Shown here piece by piece: positions 7,973 to 16,141 of a DNA stretch of 64,000 nucleotides. The DNA is taken from contig NZ_KQ948475.1 in assembly GCF_001514115.1 (NCBI RefSeq), positions 82,010 through 146,009 on the forward strand, given 5' to 3'. This DNA comes from Streptomyces olivochromogenes (GTDB lineage Bacteria; Actinomycetota; Actinomycetes; Streptomycetales; Streptomycetaceae). Numbering within the stretch: the first letter of the stretch is position 1; each line of letters opens with the position of its first letter. The notes under the pieces were generated by a model, which was not told the DNA's origin, searched no databases, and saw only the letters and a list, made by a program, of their open reading frames with translations. Made by a program: the position numbers and the translations under genes.

Positions 7973-9261
7973 TGAGCGACAGCTGGGTCGGCGGCGACAT
8001 CGGTGGACTGCGCACGATGGCCGAGACGTACAAGAACGCCAAGAAGAAGCTCGAGGATGTCGTCCATCCGCTCAGCAGCGCGGTCGAGGAGCTGGTCGGC
8101 GACGCGAACTGGAAGGGCGAGGCGGCCGAGACCTTCCGCGCCGCCTGGAGCGAGGACGCCCTCACGGCGGGCGCCTTCGCGGGCCTCGTCCACGACGCGG
8201 GCGACATTCTCGACACCCTCGTCGGTGCGCTGTCCGCCTGCGAGACCGCCCTGCAGAACGCCGAGCACATCGCCGTGAAGAAAGGCGTACCCATGGGCGC
8301 CCAGGGCGCTCCGCTCCAGTTCGTCACGTCCGATCCGCCGAGCGCCGACGAACAGCAGACGATCTCGGCGTTCGGCGAGTACGACAAGGTGCGCACGGAG
8401 ATCCTGCATACGGCGCAGCACGCGAGGCTGGTCGCGGCGGACAAGTTGCGGGGGTTGTACGCCCAGGTCACCGCGTCGGTGTCACCGGGCGACAAGATCA
8501 CCCTTGCCGACTACCTGCGCGGCCTCTACGCCTATGACGCCGAGGACGCCCGGGTCGGCGGCGCCAAGGCCCGCACCGAACTCGACGACGCCAAGGCCGA
8601 GGAACAGGCGGCCAAGAAGGAACTCCGCGCCGAGCGCAAGGCCTTCCAGAAGGCAGGCCGCGCACTGCCCAAGGACCTCCCCGCCAAGAGCGCCTACCGC
8701 GACGCGATGACGAAGGTCGACTCGCTGGAAGAGGACATCGCCCGTGCCGACCACGGCAGCACCAGCCTCCCCTACGACCGGGCCCTGAACGTCAAGCTGA
8801 CCGACGCCGCGGCGGCGCTTCGCGCGGGCGAGAGCGTCGACAAGCTGCCCGACTTCCTCAAGGAGGTCCCGGTCCTGGACGTCGCCGCGGCCGGTGCCTG
8901 CGGGATTCTCGAAGCCTCCGACGACCACGACAAGGGCTGGTCCTGGCAGCACTCCGTCACGGTCGACGGCGGCGCCAACCTGGCCGGCCTGGCGGCCGGT
9001 ACGGCCATCACGGCGGGCCTGGTGGCGGCTGCGCCCTTCGAGGCACCCGCGATCGTGGTGGCCGGGGTCGGCGGCGCGGTGGTGGTCGGCGCGACCGGGG
9101 TCATCGACCACGCCTTCCACGAGCACTGGAGCGAGGACATCCACGACCACGGCGTCGTCGGCGGGGTGCTGCACGGCACCGGCCATGTCTTCACGGAGAC
9201 CGGGCACGATTTCGTACGACTGAAGGATGACGTCTGGCATGGCATCAAGAGCATCTTCTGA
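7972..9261 (+). CDS. WXG100-domain type VII secretion effector-like protein
   Basis: A 429-residue protein. The N-terminal ~100 residues are a WXG100-like helical hairpin with the turn NWKGEAAETF near residue 45. Residues ~185-260 form a charged Ala/Lys/Glu-rich coiled coil. The C-terminal ~120 residues hold a glycine-zipper hydrophobic hairpin (AGLAAGTAITAGLVAAAP and AIVVAGVGGAVVVGATGV) followed by a His-rich amphipathic tail. This organisation resembles polymorphic type VII effectors with membrane-active C-termini; no enzyme motif is visible. It overlaps the next gene, a four-helix membrane protein that could be its immunity protein. No secretion machinery (EccC and others) is in the window, so a distant ESX apparatus would be needed. 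Confidence 0.75.
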   Translation: MSDSWVGGDIGGLRTMAETYKNAKKKLEDVVHPLSSAVEELVGDANWKGEAAETFRAAWSEDALTAGAFAGLVHDAGDILDTLVGALSACETALQNAEHIAVKKGVPMGAQGAPLQFVTSDPPSADEQQTISAFGEYDKVRTEILHTAQHARLVAADKLRGLYAQVTASVSPGDKITLADYLRGLYAYDAEDARVGGAKARTELDDAKAEEQAAKKELRAERKAFQKAGRALPKDLPAKSAYRDAMTKVDSLEEDIARADHGSTSLPYDRALNVKLTDAAAALRAGESVDKLPDFLKEVPVLDVAAAGACGILEASDDHDKGWSWQHSVTVDGGANLAGLAAGTAITAGLVAAAPFEAPAIVVAGVGGAVVVGATGVIDHAFHEHWSEDIHDHGVVGGVLHGTGHVFTETGHDFVRLKDDVWHGIKSIF

Positions 9262-9793
9262 AGCCCCGGCCTCCGGAACTCCCGCCCGCATCCCGGCGCT
9301 GCCGGGGCTCGGTACCACCTGGTATGAGCGTGGTGTGCGCTACTGGCTGCGTCGTGTCTCCGGGGCCGTCCTGTGGTTCGCCGTGCTGGCCTTCGCCTGC
9401 TATATCGCGCTCGTGCTCTACCAGTCGTTCCGCGGCGACCTGCCGTCAGGCGTGCGTACGGTGTGGGACTGGGCGCAGGTGGCCGCCTCCTGTGTGGCCT
9501 TGGTCTGGGGGTGGGTGGTGCAGCGCAGGGGCCACCGCAGGGACCTCCTGGACCCGCCGACCCCCAGCGAGGCCCGCGGCCGCAAACGTGACCAGACCCG
9601 CCGTTCCACGGGGCTGGCCCTTGCCGGCCGCATCCTCTTCCTGATCGCGGCACCCGTCCTGCCGGCCCTTCTCGCGTACGCCGTCGGCTGGGTCCTCGCC
9701 GCGTTCACCGTCCGCGAGTACCCCAGCGAGGTCGGTGCCCGGCGCCGGCTGCAAGAGGCCGGCCCTCAGCGCGGCCCGCGGCCGCGCACGTGA
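9227..9793 (+). CDS. Small multipass membrane protein, possible immunity protein
   Basis: A 188-residue protein with about four transmembrane segments: near residues 45-68, a second near 82-100, and a hydrophobic pair in the region 130-165. It overlaps the end of the WXG effector-like gene by 35 bp when ATG 9227 is used. An in-frame ATG at 9239 with GAAGGA further upstream is equally possible. I recognise no family. Position directly after and overlapping a membrane-active effector candidate suggests it protects the producer, but this is inference only; it may simply be a conserved membrane protein. Confidence 0.6.
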   Translation: MTSGMASRASSEAPASGTPARIPALPGLGTTWYERGVRYWLRRVSGAVLWFAVLAFACYIALVLYQSFRGDLPSGVRTVWDWAQVAASCVALVWGWVVQRRGHRRDLLDPPTPSEARGRKRDQTRRSTGLALAGRILFLIAAPVLPALLAYAVGWVLAAFTVREYPSEVGARRRLQEAGPQRGPRPRT

Positions 9794-9813
9794 GCCGACG
9801 TCGGACGGCATCG

Positions 9814-9848
9814 GCCGCCGCACATGGCCATGGCGGCTCGCTTCCTTT
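9814..9848 (+). terminator. Hairpin terminator after the WXG operon
   Basis: GCCGCC (9814-9819) pairs with GGCGGC (9832-9837) around a 12-base loop that itself contains a small palindrome. A T-rich stretch ending in TTTT follows. It lies between the convergent ends at 9793 and 9856. Confidence 0.55.
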
Positions 9849-9855
9849 TGGGTCG

Positions 9856-11367
9856 TCAGTTCCAGGGGGTCACGGTGAGGCGGACCCGCGCGGTCTCTCC
9901 GACGATCGGGATCGCGGAGGGAGGCAGTTCGATGTGGCTGACCCAGACGCCGGGGGCGGGGTTCTCGTCGCCGAGGGTGTGGCCGTCGGGCCGGTAGGCG
10001 CTGATCGGGCCGGCGATGGCGGAGTTCCAGGTGGCCGAGAGCGCGGGCGCGGAGGCGGTGGGGTCGGCGCGAATGTCGATGACCAGGATGTCGTCGAAGT
10101 CGGCGGTCTGCTCCAAATGGTCGTTGAAGCTCAGCAGCCCGTCACGCCGGTGCAGTGACAGGATCCGCAGATGCAGTGCGTACCGCATGGTGCCGGAGTC
10201 CGCCGCCCGGAGGCCGCTGCACAGGAAGGTGTTGACCAGCGGGACCGTCGTCCCGTCGTCCGCGCCGGCGCCCGGCAGCTGGATGGGGCACCACTGGGCG
10301 CTCAGCCGCTCGTGCGTGACGATCTGGAGGCCGCGCACCGACAGACGGACCTCGGCCTGCCAGATCGTGTCGGCCCGCTCCGCCAGGTGCACGTCGACGA
10401 GCTCGGCTTCCGCCTTGCGGTCCCCGCACAGGAAGCGCCGCAGGTTCTGGTAGCCCTCTTCGGAGTTGACGAGTCCGTAGCGTCCGCTGTGGCTGCGGTG
10501 CACGTATGCCTGGTACGCGCCGGGAACGTACGCGTTGTCGATCTGCACCAGACCGTCGCTGCGGGGCCCGACCGAGGCGGCCGACAGGCCGTGCGCCACG
10601 TCGTAGTCGGTCGGGTCGGTGCCGACCAGGCAGAAGACCCGGTCGTGGGGGAAGGCGAACGGCCCCTCCTGGGGCATCGTGCGGGCGTCCCACTTCGGTG
10701 GCGGGCCGTCCGGGTCGGCCTGTGTTTTCGGCGTCAGGTACTCGTACATACGCTCGGGCCCGAAGATCTCCGCGCCGTTGACGCCGGTGACGTCACGCAA
10801 TTTCTCCAGCATGCCGAAGCCGAGGTCGAACGCGATGCCGCCGTGCGGGGTGCCGTAGGTGAAGAGCTTGCCGACGTAGTCGGCCGGATCGCGGCCGAGA
10901 TCCGGGAGGATCTTCTGGATCAGGCAGCGGCACACCAGGCCGCCCATGGAGTGGGCGACCAGGTGGACACGTGGTGCTTTCGACTTGCTCTTGATCGTCT
11001 CGATCAGTTTCAGCAGGTCCTGCGCGGCCGTCTCCAGCCGGAACGCATGAGGACTGCCGCCCCAGGTGGTCGCGGACGTGTCGTAGAAACGGTGGATCCA
11101 GATACTGTCCGGCGGAATCGTGTCGTGGGTGGCGAGATAGAGATCCTGGCCACCCTCGACGAGGATCTGATAGCCCTCGTCCATGTGAAGGCGCAGCAGA
11201 GGGCTTTCGAACTCATAGAAACATGGCGCGTCGTCCGGTCCGATGCGGATGTGTGTGGAGCCCTCGTTGAACCCGTAGAAGGGGTCCGTCACCGCCTTGT
11301 CGATGCCGGCGGTGCCGCCCGCGTATCCGCGGACGTAGACGATCGGCAGTTTCGGGGCCGGTGTCAT
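9856..11367 (-). CDS. Alpha/beta hydrolase (lipase/esterase-like)
   Basis: A 503-residue hydrolase without signal peptide. It starts with the oxyanion-type strand PIVYVRGYAGG and has the nucleophile elbow VHLVAHSMGGLV, placing the catalytic Ser near residue 145. The strand FTYGTPHGG follows, as in lipases acting on esters. The C-terminal third (about residues 320-503) is a beta-rich accessory domain rather than the usual cap. GGAGG lies six bases before the ATG at 11367. It is the second large lipase-like protein in the first 12 kb but differs from the LCAT-type one at 1873. The substrate is unknown. It ends facing the WXG operon, separated by a terminator. Confidence 0.8.
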   Translation of the reverse strand: MTPAPKLPIVYVRGYAGGTAGIDKAVTDPFYGFNEGSTHIRIGPDDAPCFYEFESPLLRLHMDEGYQILVEGGQDLYLATHDTIPPDSIWIHRFYDTSATTWGGSPHAFRLETAAQDLLKLIETIKSKSKAPRVHLVAHSMGGLVCRCLIQKILPDLGRDPADYVGKLFTYGTPHGGIAFDLGFGMLEKLRDVTGVNGAEIFGPERMYEYLTPKTQADPDGPPPKWDARTMPQEGPFAFPHDRVFCLVGTDPTDYDVAHGLSAASVGPRSDGLVQIDNAYVPGAYQAYVHRSHSGRYGLVNSEEGYQNLRRFLCGDRKAEAELVDVHLAERADTIWQAEVRLSVRGLQIVTHERLSAQWCPIQLPGAGADDGTTVPLVNTFLCSGLRAADSGTMRYALHLRILSLHRRDGLLSFNDHLEQTADFDDILVIDIRADPTASAPALSATWNSAIAGPISAYRPDGHTLGDENPAPGVWVSHIELPPSAIPIVGETARVRLTVTPWN

Positions 11368-11413
11368 ACGGTCCTCCAGGAGCCCGGGGATGGACGTAGT
11401 AACACGGATGCCG

Positions 11414-11567
11414 CTTCCACAAGGTGGTACGCAGGCTGCCCCTGGCGTGGTGTTCGGTGACCTCGGGCCACAGCGTCCCGGCGAGGACCGTCCGGCACAC
11501 AGAGCCGGAAATGGCCGAGCAACCGCAATTCAGGAGAGGAAACCACCTTGATCGCCTCGCTCTCCAT
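11414..11567 (-). pseudogene. Relic of a SARP/BTAD-type transcriptional regulator
   Basis: Two adjoining minus-strand frames carry pieces of the N-terminal winged-helix domain of a SARP-type regulator. From 11567, one frame begins with ATG and reads SPELRLLGHFRLCV, the usual first strand. From 11494, a second frame reads RTVLAGTLWPEVTEHHARGS then LRTTLWK, the typical later helices. The segment between them (the QRLLALLAL-type helix of intact proteins) is missing and the frame changes at the join. The sequence then stops resembling the family at about 11414, right before the lipase start. This is a decayed, doubly truncated gene. The rest of the 11368-11737 gap shows nothing else I can support. 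Confidence 0.7.
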
Positions 11568-11737
11568 GACCCGGCCGAGCGCGCCCCACTATCAGTGTCA
11601 GCCGGTGCGACCAGGCCGTGCAACTCCGCGGAACGGCACCTCGTGATTCCGAGCTGCTTTTCGGGCGTGGGAAAGCCGTGTCGCTGCGTTTGCGGACCCA
11701 TGGACCGAGGACGAGACGCGAAATTGCGGACGATGCG

Positions 11738-12643
11738 TCACATCGGTGGCAGGTGGAGCAGGCGGGTGATCGTGCGCAGGACGCCGTTGTCGTTGTTGGA
11801 CGGGGCGAGGTGGCGGGCCCGGTCGATGATGGCGGGGTGGGCGTTTTCCATGGCGAAGGACCACTCGGCGGTGTCGAGCATTTCGAGGTCGTTGAGGTAG
11901 TCGCCGAACACCATCGTCTGGGCGGGTGTGATGCCCAGGTCGTCCTGGAGACGGCGTACGGCGGCGCCCTTGTCGGCGGTGACGTTCATGATGTCGACCC
12001 AGTGTTCGCCGGAGACGACGACCTGGTGGGTCGAGGTGAAGGGCCGCAGGGCCGGGGCCGTGGTCCGCTCCACCGGTCCGAAGTCGAAGAGGGCGACCTT
12101 GAGGATCTCGTCGTCGACGGCGGTCGCGTCGGGGACGGGCTGGAGCCGGGTGTAGTACTGCCGGGCCTCGGCCAGGAACGCTTCGTCGGTCCGTTCGACG
12201 TACGCGGACCGCTTGCCGCAGACCACCGCGCCGACGTCCACGCCCTCGGCCCGCAGCCCCCGTGTCGTGGTGACGATGCGCGCGGCGACGGGCGGGTCCA
12301 GCGGGTCGGAGCTCAGCTCCACGCCGTCCCGTACGACGTACGTGCCGTTCTCGGCGATGAACACCATGCCCTGCCCCGCGTCGGCGAACTCCTTGGCCAG
12401 GGTGGCGTACTGACGGCCGCTCGCCGGGCAGAAGAGCACGTCCCGTCGGCGCAGCTCGGCCAGGAGCGACCACAAGCCGTCGGGTATGCGCTTGGCGTCG
12501 TCCAGGAGCGTGCCGTCCATGTCGGTGACGATGAGCCGGATGTCGGCGGCGGCTCCCTCCGCGGGCTGGGGCGCGGTGACGGCCAGGGGGGAGGTGGCGG
12601 GGGTGGTCGCGGCGGTGGCGGTCGCGGGGTGAGGAAGGGGCAT
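11738..12643 (-). CDS. Cof-type HAD-superfamily phosphatase
   Basis: A 301-residue HAD hydrolase. Motif I is DMDGTLLDD (nucleophile Asp 41, general acid Asp 43) after a ~35-residue Ala/Pro-rich N-terminal extension. Motif II is in the strand FCPASGR. Motif III/IV is DKGAAVRRL and GDYLNDLEML. The large C2-type cap places it in the Cof/YbjI group, which dephosphorylates sugar phosphates or cofactors such as FMN or PLP. AGGAAAG lies before the ATG. It stands alone; the divergent gene is an L,D-transpeptidase. The substrate cannot be read from sequence. Confidence 0.88.
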   Translation of the reverse strand: MPLPHPATATAATTPATSPLAVTAPQPAEGAAADIRLIVTDMDGTLLDDAKRIPDGLWSLLAELRRRDVLFCPASGRQYATLAKEFADAGQGMVFIAENGTYVVRDGVELSSDPLDPPVAARIVTTTRGLRAEGVDVGAVVCGKRSAYVERTDEAFLAEARQYYTRLQPVPDATAVDDEILKVALFDFGPVERTTAPALRPFTSTHQVVVSGEHWVDIMNVTADKGAAVRRLQDDLGITPAQTMVFGDYLNDLEMLDTAEWSFAMENAHPAIIDRARHLAPSNNDNGVLRTITRLLHLPPM

Positions 12644-13030
12644 GATCTTTCCTGTTGCGGGGGTTGCGGGGGTTGCGGGGGCGACGGGCGGCAGTGGGCG
12701 TGCGGGGCCGCCGCTTGGTCGCGTGGTCTTCGGGCGGTTCAGTCGGCGTCGCCCAGCGCCCCGGCTTCGACCGGCGGCGGCAGGGGAGCCGGTGTGTTCA
12801 CGGCGTCCCGTACGGGTTCCGGCAGGGCGGCGCCGGCCGTCGCTTGGCGGATCTCCATTTCCGCCACCCTACCCGGGGGATATGAGCAAGGGTTCTCGCC
12901 TTACCAAAAGGCTCATTTCAGGCACGCCCGTGCTCGCTTCGGACTCACCCGGGTTCCAGTCGCCGAAGCGGGAGCGGTCCGCGGAACCGACCTGACCGGT
13001 TCCTCACAAGTCACGGCCAGGCTGACGACC

Positions 13031-13843
13031 ATGGCTTTCCTCACCCGTCGCCCGGCCTCCCCCCGACGGCGTCCCCGTACGCCGTCGATCGCCGCCGCGG
13101 CTCTGGTCGTCCTGTCCGTCACGCTCGCGGGATGCGGGAGCACCCGCGCCGAATCGGCCGACGGTGCCCGGGAGCCGGCCGGCGCCCCCGGCACGACGCA
13201 GGCCAGGCCCGGGCGGCCCGCACCGGACCGTGCGGAGTCCTCCGCGCCGGTCGTACCGGCGCGGCTGCCGGGTGTCGGCGCCGCGACGCTGGCCGGGATA
13301 CCCGGGAACGCGCGGCAGGTCGTCCTGGTCACCGGCCGGGGCAAGGACTCCCCGGTGTCACAGGTGGTGCTGTACCGGCGTACGGGCGCGGGCTGGGAGC
13401 GGGGAGCGACCTGGCCGGCCCACAACGCCCTCAAGGGCTGGACGGACGACCATCACGCCGGTGATCTCCGCTCGCCCATCGGCGTGTTCACCCTCACCGA
13501 CGCGGGCGGACTCCGGCCCGACCCCGGTACCAAGCTGCCCTACGACCGGTCGGTCGGGTTCACCATCGCCGGCACGGGCTTCGAGGGGGAGTCGCTGGCA
13601 GGGTCCTTCGACTACGTCGTCGCGATCAACTACAACCACGTGCCGGGCACTTCACCCCTCGACTGGACCCGCCCGCTCGGCGCGGGCAAGGGCGGCGGCA
13701 TCTGGCTGCACGTCGACCACGGGGGCCCCACGCACGGCTGTGTGAGCCTGGCCCAGGAGCACATGAGGGAACTGATGCGCACGCTGGATCCCGCCCAGCA
13801 TCCGGTGATCGTCATGGGCGACGCCAAGTCCCTCGCCCGTTGA
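13031..13843 (+). CDS. L,D-transpeptidase-family lipoprotein
   Basis: A 270-residue exported protein. The signal peptide ends in a lipobox LAGC near residue 35, so it should be a lipoprotein. A Pro/Ala-rich linker leads to a YkuD-type catalytic domain with the motif HVDHGG then THGCVSL, where Cys 237 is the expected nucleophile. L,D-transpeptidases make 3-3 peptidoglycan cross-links or attach proteins to the wall. This subgroup (starting GIPGNARQVVLVTG) is common in Streptomyces and its exact reaction is less certain. The start codon lacks a strong ribosome-binding site. Confidence 0.85.
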   Translation: MAFLTRRPASPRRRPRTPSIAAAALVVLSVTLAGCGSTRAESADGAREPAGAPGTTQARPGRPAPDRAESSAPVVPARLPGVGAATLAGIPGNARQVVLVTGRGKDSPVSQVVLYRRTGAGWERGATWPAHNALKGWTDDHHAGDLRSPIGVFTLTDAGGLRPDPGTKLPYDRSVGFTIAGTGFEGESLAGSFDYVVAINYNHVPGTSPLDWTRPLGAGKGGGIWLHVDHGGPTHGCVSLAQEHMRELMRTLDPAQHPVIVMGDAKSLAR

Positions 13844-13868
13844 CGTCCCTCCGGCCCCGCGGCGCTTG

Positions 13869-14381
13869 TCAGCGCGAGGGCGTCGCCGGACTTCCCTCGG
13901 TGGGCAGGGCCGGAAGCCCGGACAGTCCGCCGCCGAGGAGCCCCGTGACCACCCCGACCACCGGCGACAGCAGGCCGGTCACCGTGCCCAGCGCCCCCGT
14001 CAGGCCCTTGACCAGCCCCTCGACCGTCGACTGGAGCTGGACGAGGAGATCCGCCACCGGATCGGCGACCGCGACCATGCCCCGGGCCCGATCGGTGACG
14101 CCGGGGGCGGCGGAGGCCCGTTCCTTCAGCCGCCGCTCGAGAGACGCGTTCGCCGTCTCCAGGGCGCGCGTGAAACCGGCGGCCTCGGCCGCGTCGAGAC
14201 GGCCGCCCCGTTCGGCGACGGCGGACAGTACGTCCAGCAGCGGGTGGAACACGGCGTCGTGGTCGGCCCTGTCGACCGGGCCGCGGACCGGCGCGGCGCC
14301 GAACAGGAGCGGCGGGAGGAATCCGCGGGATCGGGACATGCCGGATCGGGATGCGAGGGATCGGGATATGAGCGCACGCAT
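13869..14381 (-). CDS. Hypothetical protein with hydrophobic Leu/Gly-rich C-terminus
   Basis: A 170-residue protein I do not recognise. The ATG at 14381 is supported by GAAAGGA upstream. After a short basic N-terminus with repeated SRS-type residues comes a helical segment (DAVFHPLLDVLSAVAERGGR), then a region of Leu/Val/Gly repeats at the C-terminus (VEGLVKGLTGALGTVTGLLS). The latter resembles secreted Streptomyces proteins with amphipathic repeats. It converges with the L,D-transpeptidase gene, with only ~25 bp between stops. Confidence 0.6.
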   Translation of the reverse strand: MRALISRSLASRSGMSRSRGFLPPLLFGAAPVRGPVDRADHDAVFHPLLDVLSAVAERGGRLDAAEAAGFTRALETANASLERRLKERASAAPGVTDRARGMVAVADPVADLLVQLQSTVEGLVKGLTGALGTVTGLLSPVVGVVTGLLGGGLSGLPALPTEGSPATPSR

Positions 14382-14606
14382 ACGTGGTCCTTTCGACGGC
14401 TGCTTCTGCTTGGGCCCACCGTGAGATCCACGGCCCCCCGCCGCAACCCGCCCCATGACCCCGCCGCGCCCCCCGCTCCCTCCCCGGTACGGCACTGAAC
14501 AGCGCCTTTCCCCCGATGCGCCGCGACCGCCCCGGCCCGCCGCCGTTCGGCTGTCAGGGGAGTCGACGGAGGCGAGGGGGGCCGGTCACGGTCTTCGCTC
14601 CTGGTG

Positions 14607-16028
14607 TCACCAGCCGGTCAGCAGGAGGTGGTTGAGGAGCAGGGCCAGGGTGGCCTGGGCGGTGAGCCAGGCGCGGGGGCGGGGCAGGAACGCACAGGTC
14701 GGCAGGAGCCACATCGCGAACGGCAGCCAGATCCGTTCCGTCTCCGCCTTGCTCATGCCGGAGAGGTCGGCGGCCAGGAGGGCGAGCAGGGCGGCGAGCG
14801 CGAGGAGGGCGAGGCGGGGCCCGGGGGAGAGGGCGTGCGGGCGGCGGAGGGCGCGAGGGCCTTCGCGTACGGCCGTCGCGACCGTTCGGCGCAGGCCCGC
14901 CACCGTCGCCGGGCCCACGATCAGCGCCGTACAGGCGAGGTTCGCCCAGACCCAGTAGCCGTACGGCCTTACGCCGCCGACCCCTTCGTAGTAGCGGGTG
15001 ACCAACAGGCGGTACCCCTCCCACCAGTTGAAGCCGAGCAGCGTGAACAGGAGGGGGACGACGGCCAGTCCGGCGAGGACGTACGGGAGGGGGCGGAGTC
15101 GGCGGGAGCCGAGCAGCAGGACGGCGGCGGCGATCACGGCGAACAGCGTCAGGCCGTACGAGAGGTACGCGGTGAGGCCGAGGAGGAGCCCGGCGGCGAG
15201 GCCCGTCGCCCGGGGCCGGCGTCCCGTGACCGCGAGGGCGAGGAGGGCGACGGCCCAGGCGGCGACCGCGGCGAAGTAGCCGTCCGCGGAGGCGCCCACC
15301 CACACGGCGGCCGGGGCGAGGACCAGGAAGGGGGCGGCGCGGCGGGCGAGCTCCTCCGCGGCCAGCGCCCGTACGGTGACCAGGACCGCGGCCGGCGCAG
15401 CCGCCCCGGCCACGATGCACCAGACGCCCGCCCAGCCGCCGCCGGCCAGCCCGACCCGGTCGAGGAGCACGAAGGTGACGGTGGCCCCCGGTGGGTGGCC
15501 GGCGATGTGCGCGGGCCAGGGGGCGGGGGAGTGACTCACGATGTGGTGGGTGAAGTCCCGCAGGGTGGCGGGGATGTCGTGGAAGCGGTTGACGACCGTG
15601 AGGTACTCGTTCGTGGCCGTCAGCCGCCCGGCGATCCCCCGCTGCCACCCGTCGACCAGCGCGAGGGAGAACGTCCAGGCGGCGGCGGTGCCCCAGGACG
15701 CCCACAGCAGCGCCCGCCACGGCAGCCGCGTGGCGACGAGCGGCCCGTACGCGATGACCGCGACGGCCACGGCGAGCGCGGCCGGGGTGCCGGGGCCGAG
15801 GTGCGGCTCCCACTGGGCGAACAGGGGAGGCCAGCGGACGAAGAGCGTGTGGTGGCGGTGCTCGATCGACGTGCCGACCAGCGCGGCCGCCGTGACGAGC
15901 AGGGCGGCGGCCAGGACGGCGGCCAGGTCGAGGAGCGGATCGCGGCGCCGGTCGTGGCGTCGGTCGTGGCGCCGGTCGAGTTCCGGGGGAAGGTCCTGGG
16001 AAAGGCCCTGGGGAAGATCGCGGTTCAC
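14607..16028 (-). CDS. Multipass integral membrane protein (GT-C-like)
   Basis: A 473-residue protein with about 11-12 predicted transmembrane helices. The N-terminus contains a charged repeat RRHDRRHDRRRD before the first helix. Extracytoplasmic loops carry His/Trp/Asp-rich stretches (for example HHIVSHSPAPWPAHIAGHPP), the general layout of GT-C glycosyltransferases that use polyprenyl-phosphate sugars. It lies next to the GT2/epimerase cluster, which makes a glycan role attractive. No definite family motif is visible, so the function stays inferred. It diverges from the molybdopterin oxidoreductase with ~113 bp between starts. Confidence 0.65.
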   Translation of the reverse strand: MNRDLPQGLSQDLPPELDRRHDRRHDRRRDPLLDLAAVLAAALLVTAAALVGTSIEHRHHTLFVRWPPLFAQWEPHLGPGTPAALAVAVAVIAYGPLVATRLPWRALLWASWGTAAAWTFSLALVDGWQRGIAGRLTATNEYLTVVNRFHDIPATLRDFTHHIVSHSPAPWPAHIAGHPPGATVTFVLLDRVGLAGGGWAGVWCIVAGAAAPAAVLVTVRALAAEELARRAAPFLVLAPAAVWVGASADGYFAAVAAWAVALLALAVTGRRPRATGLAAGLLLGLTAYLSYGLTLFAVIAAAVLLLGSRRLRPLPYVLAGLAVVPLLFTLLGFNWWEGYRLLVTRYYEGVGGVRPYGYWVWANLACTALIVGPATVAGLRRTVATAVREGPRALRRPHALSPGPRLALLALAALLALLAADLSGMSKAETERIWLPFAMWLLPTCAFLPRPRAWLTAQATLALLLNHLLLTGW

Positions 16029-16141
16029 ATCAGCACGCTAGGCCGCGGACCGGCCGCCGGAGCCGCCGCAGGAGTGGATGTCAGAGTTTCGTCATGGTTC
16101 GCGGACCCGTTCGGGGGGTGTCGCGGTCCTACGGTCGGGGC

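Noticed and set aside
11618..13030. Upstream extension of the L,D-transpeptidase frame
   Set aside because: It runs antisense to the HAD phosphatase and shows no homology; a signal peptide and lipobox begin at 13031.
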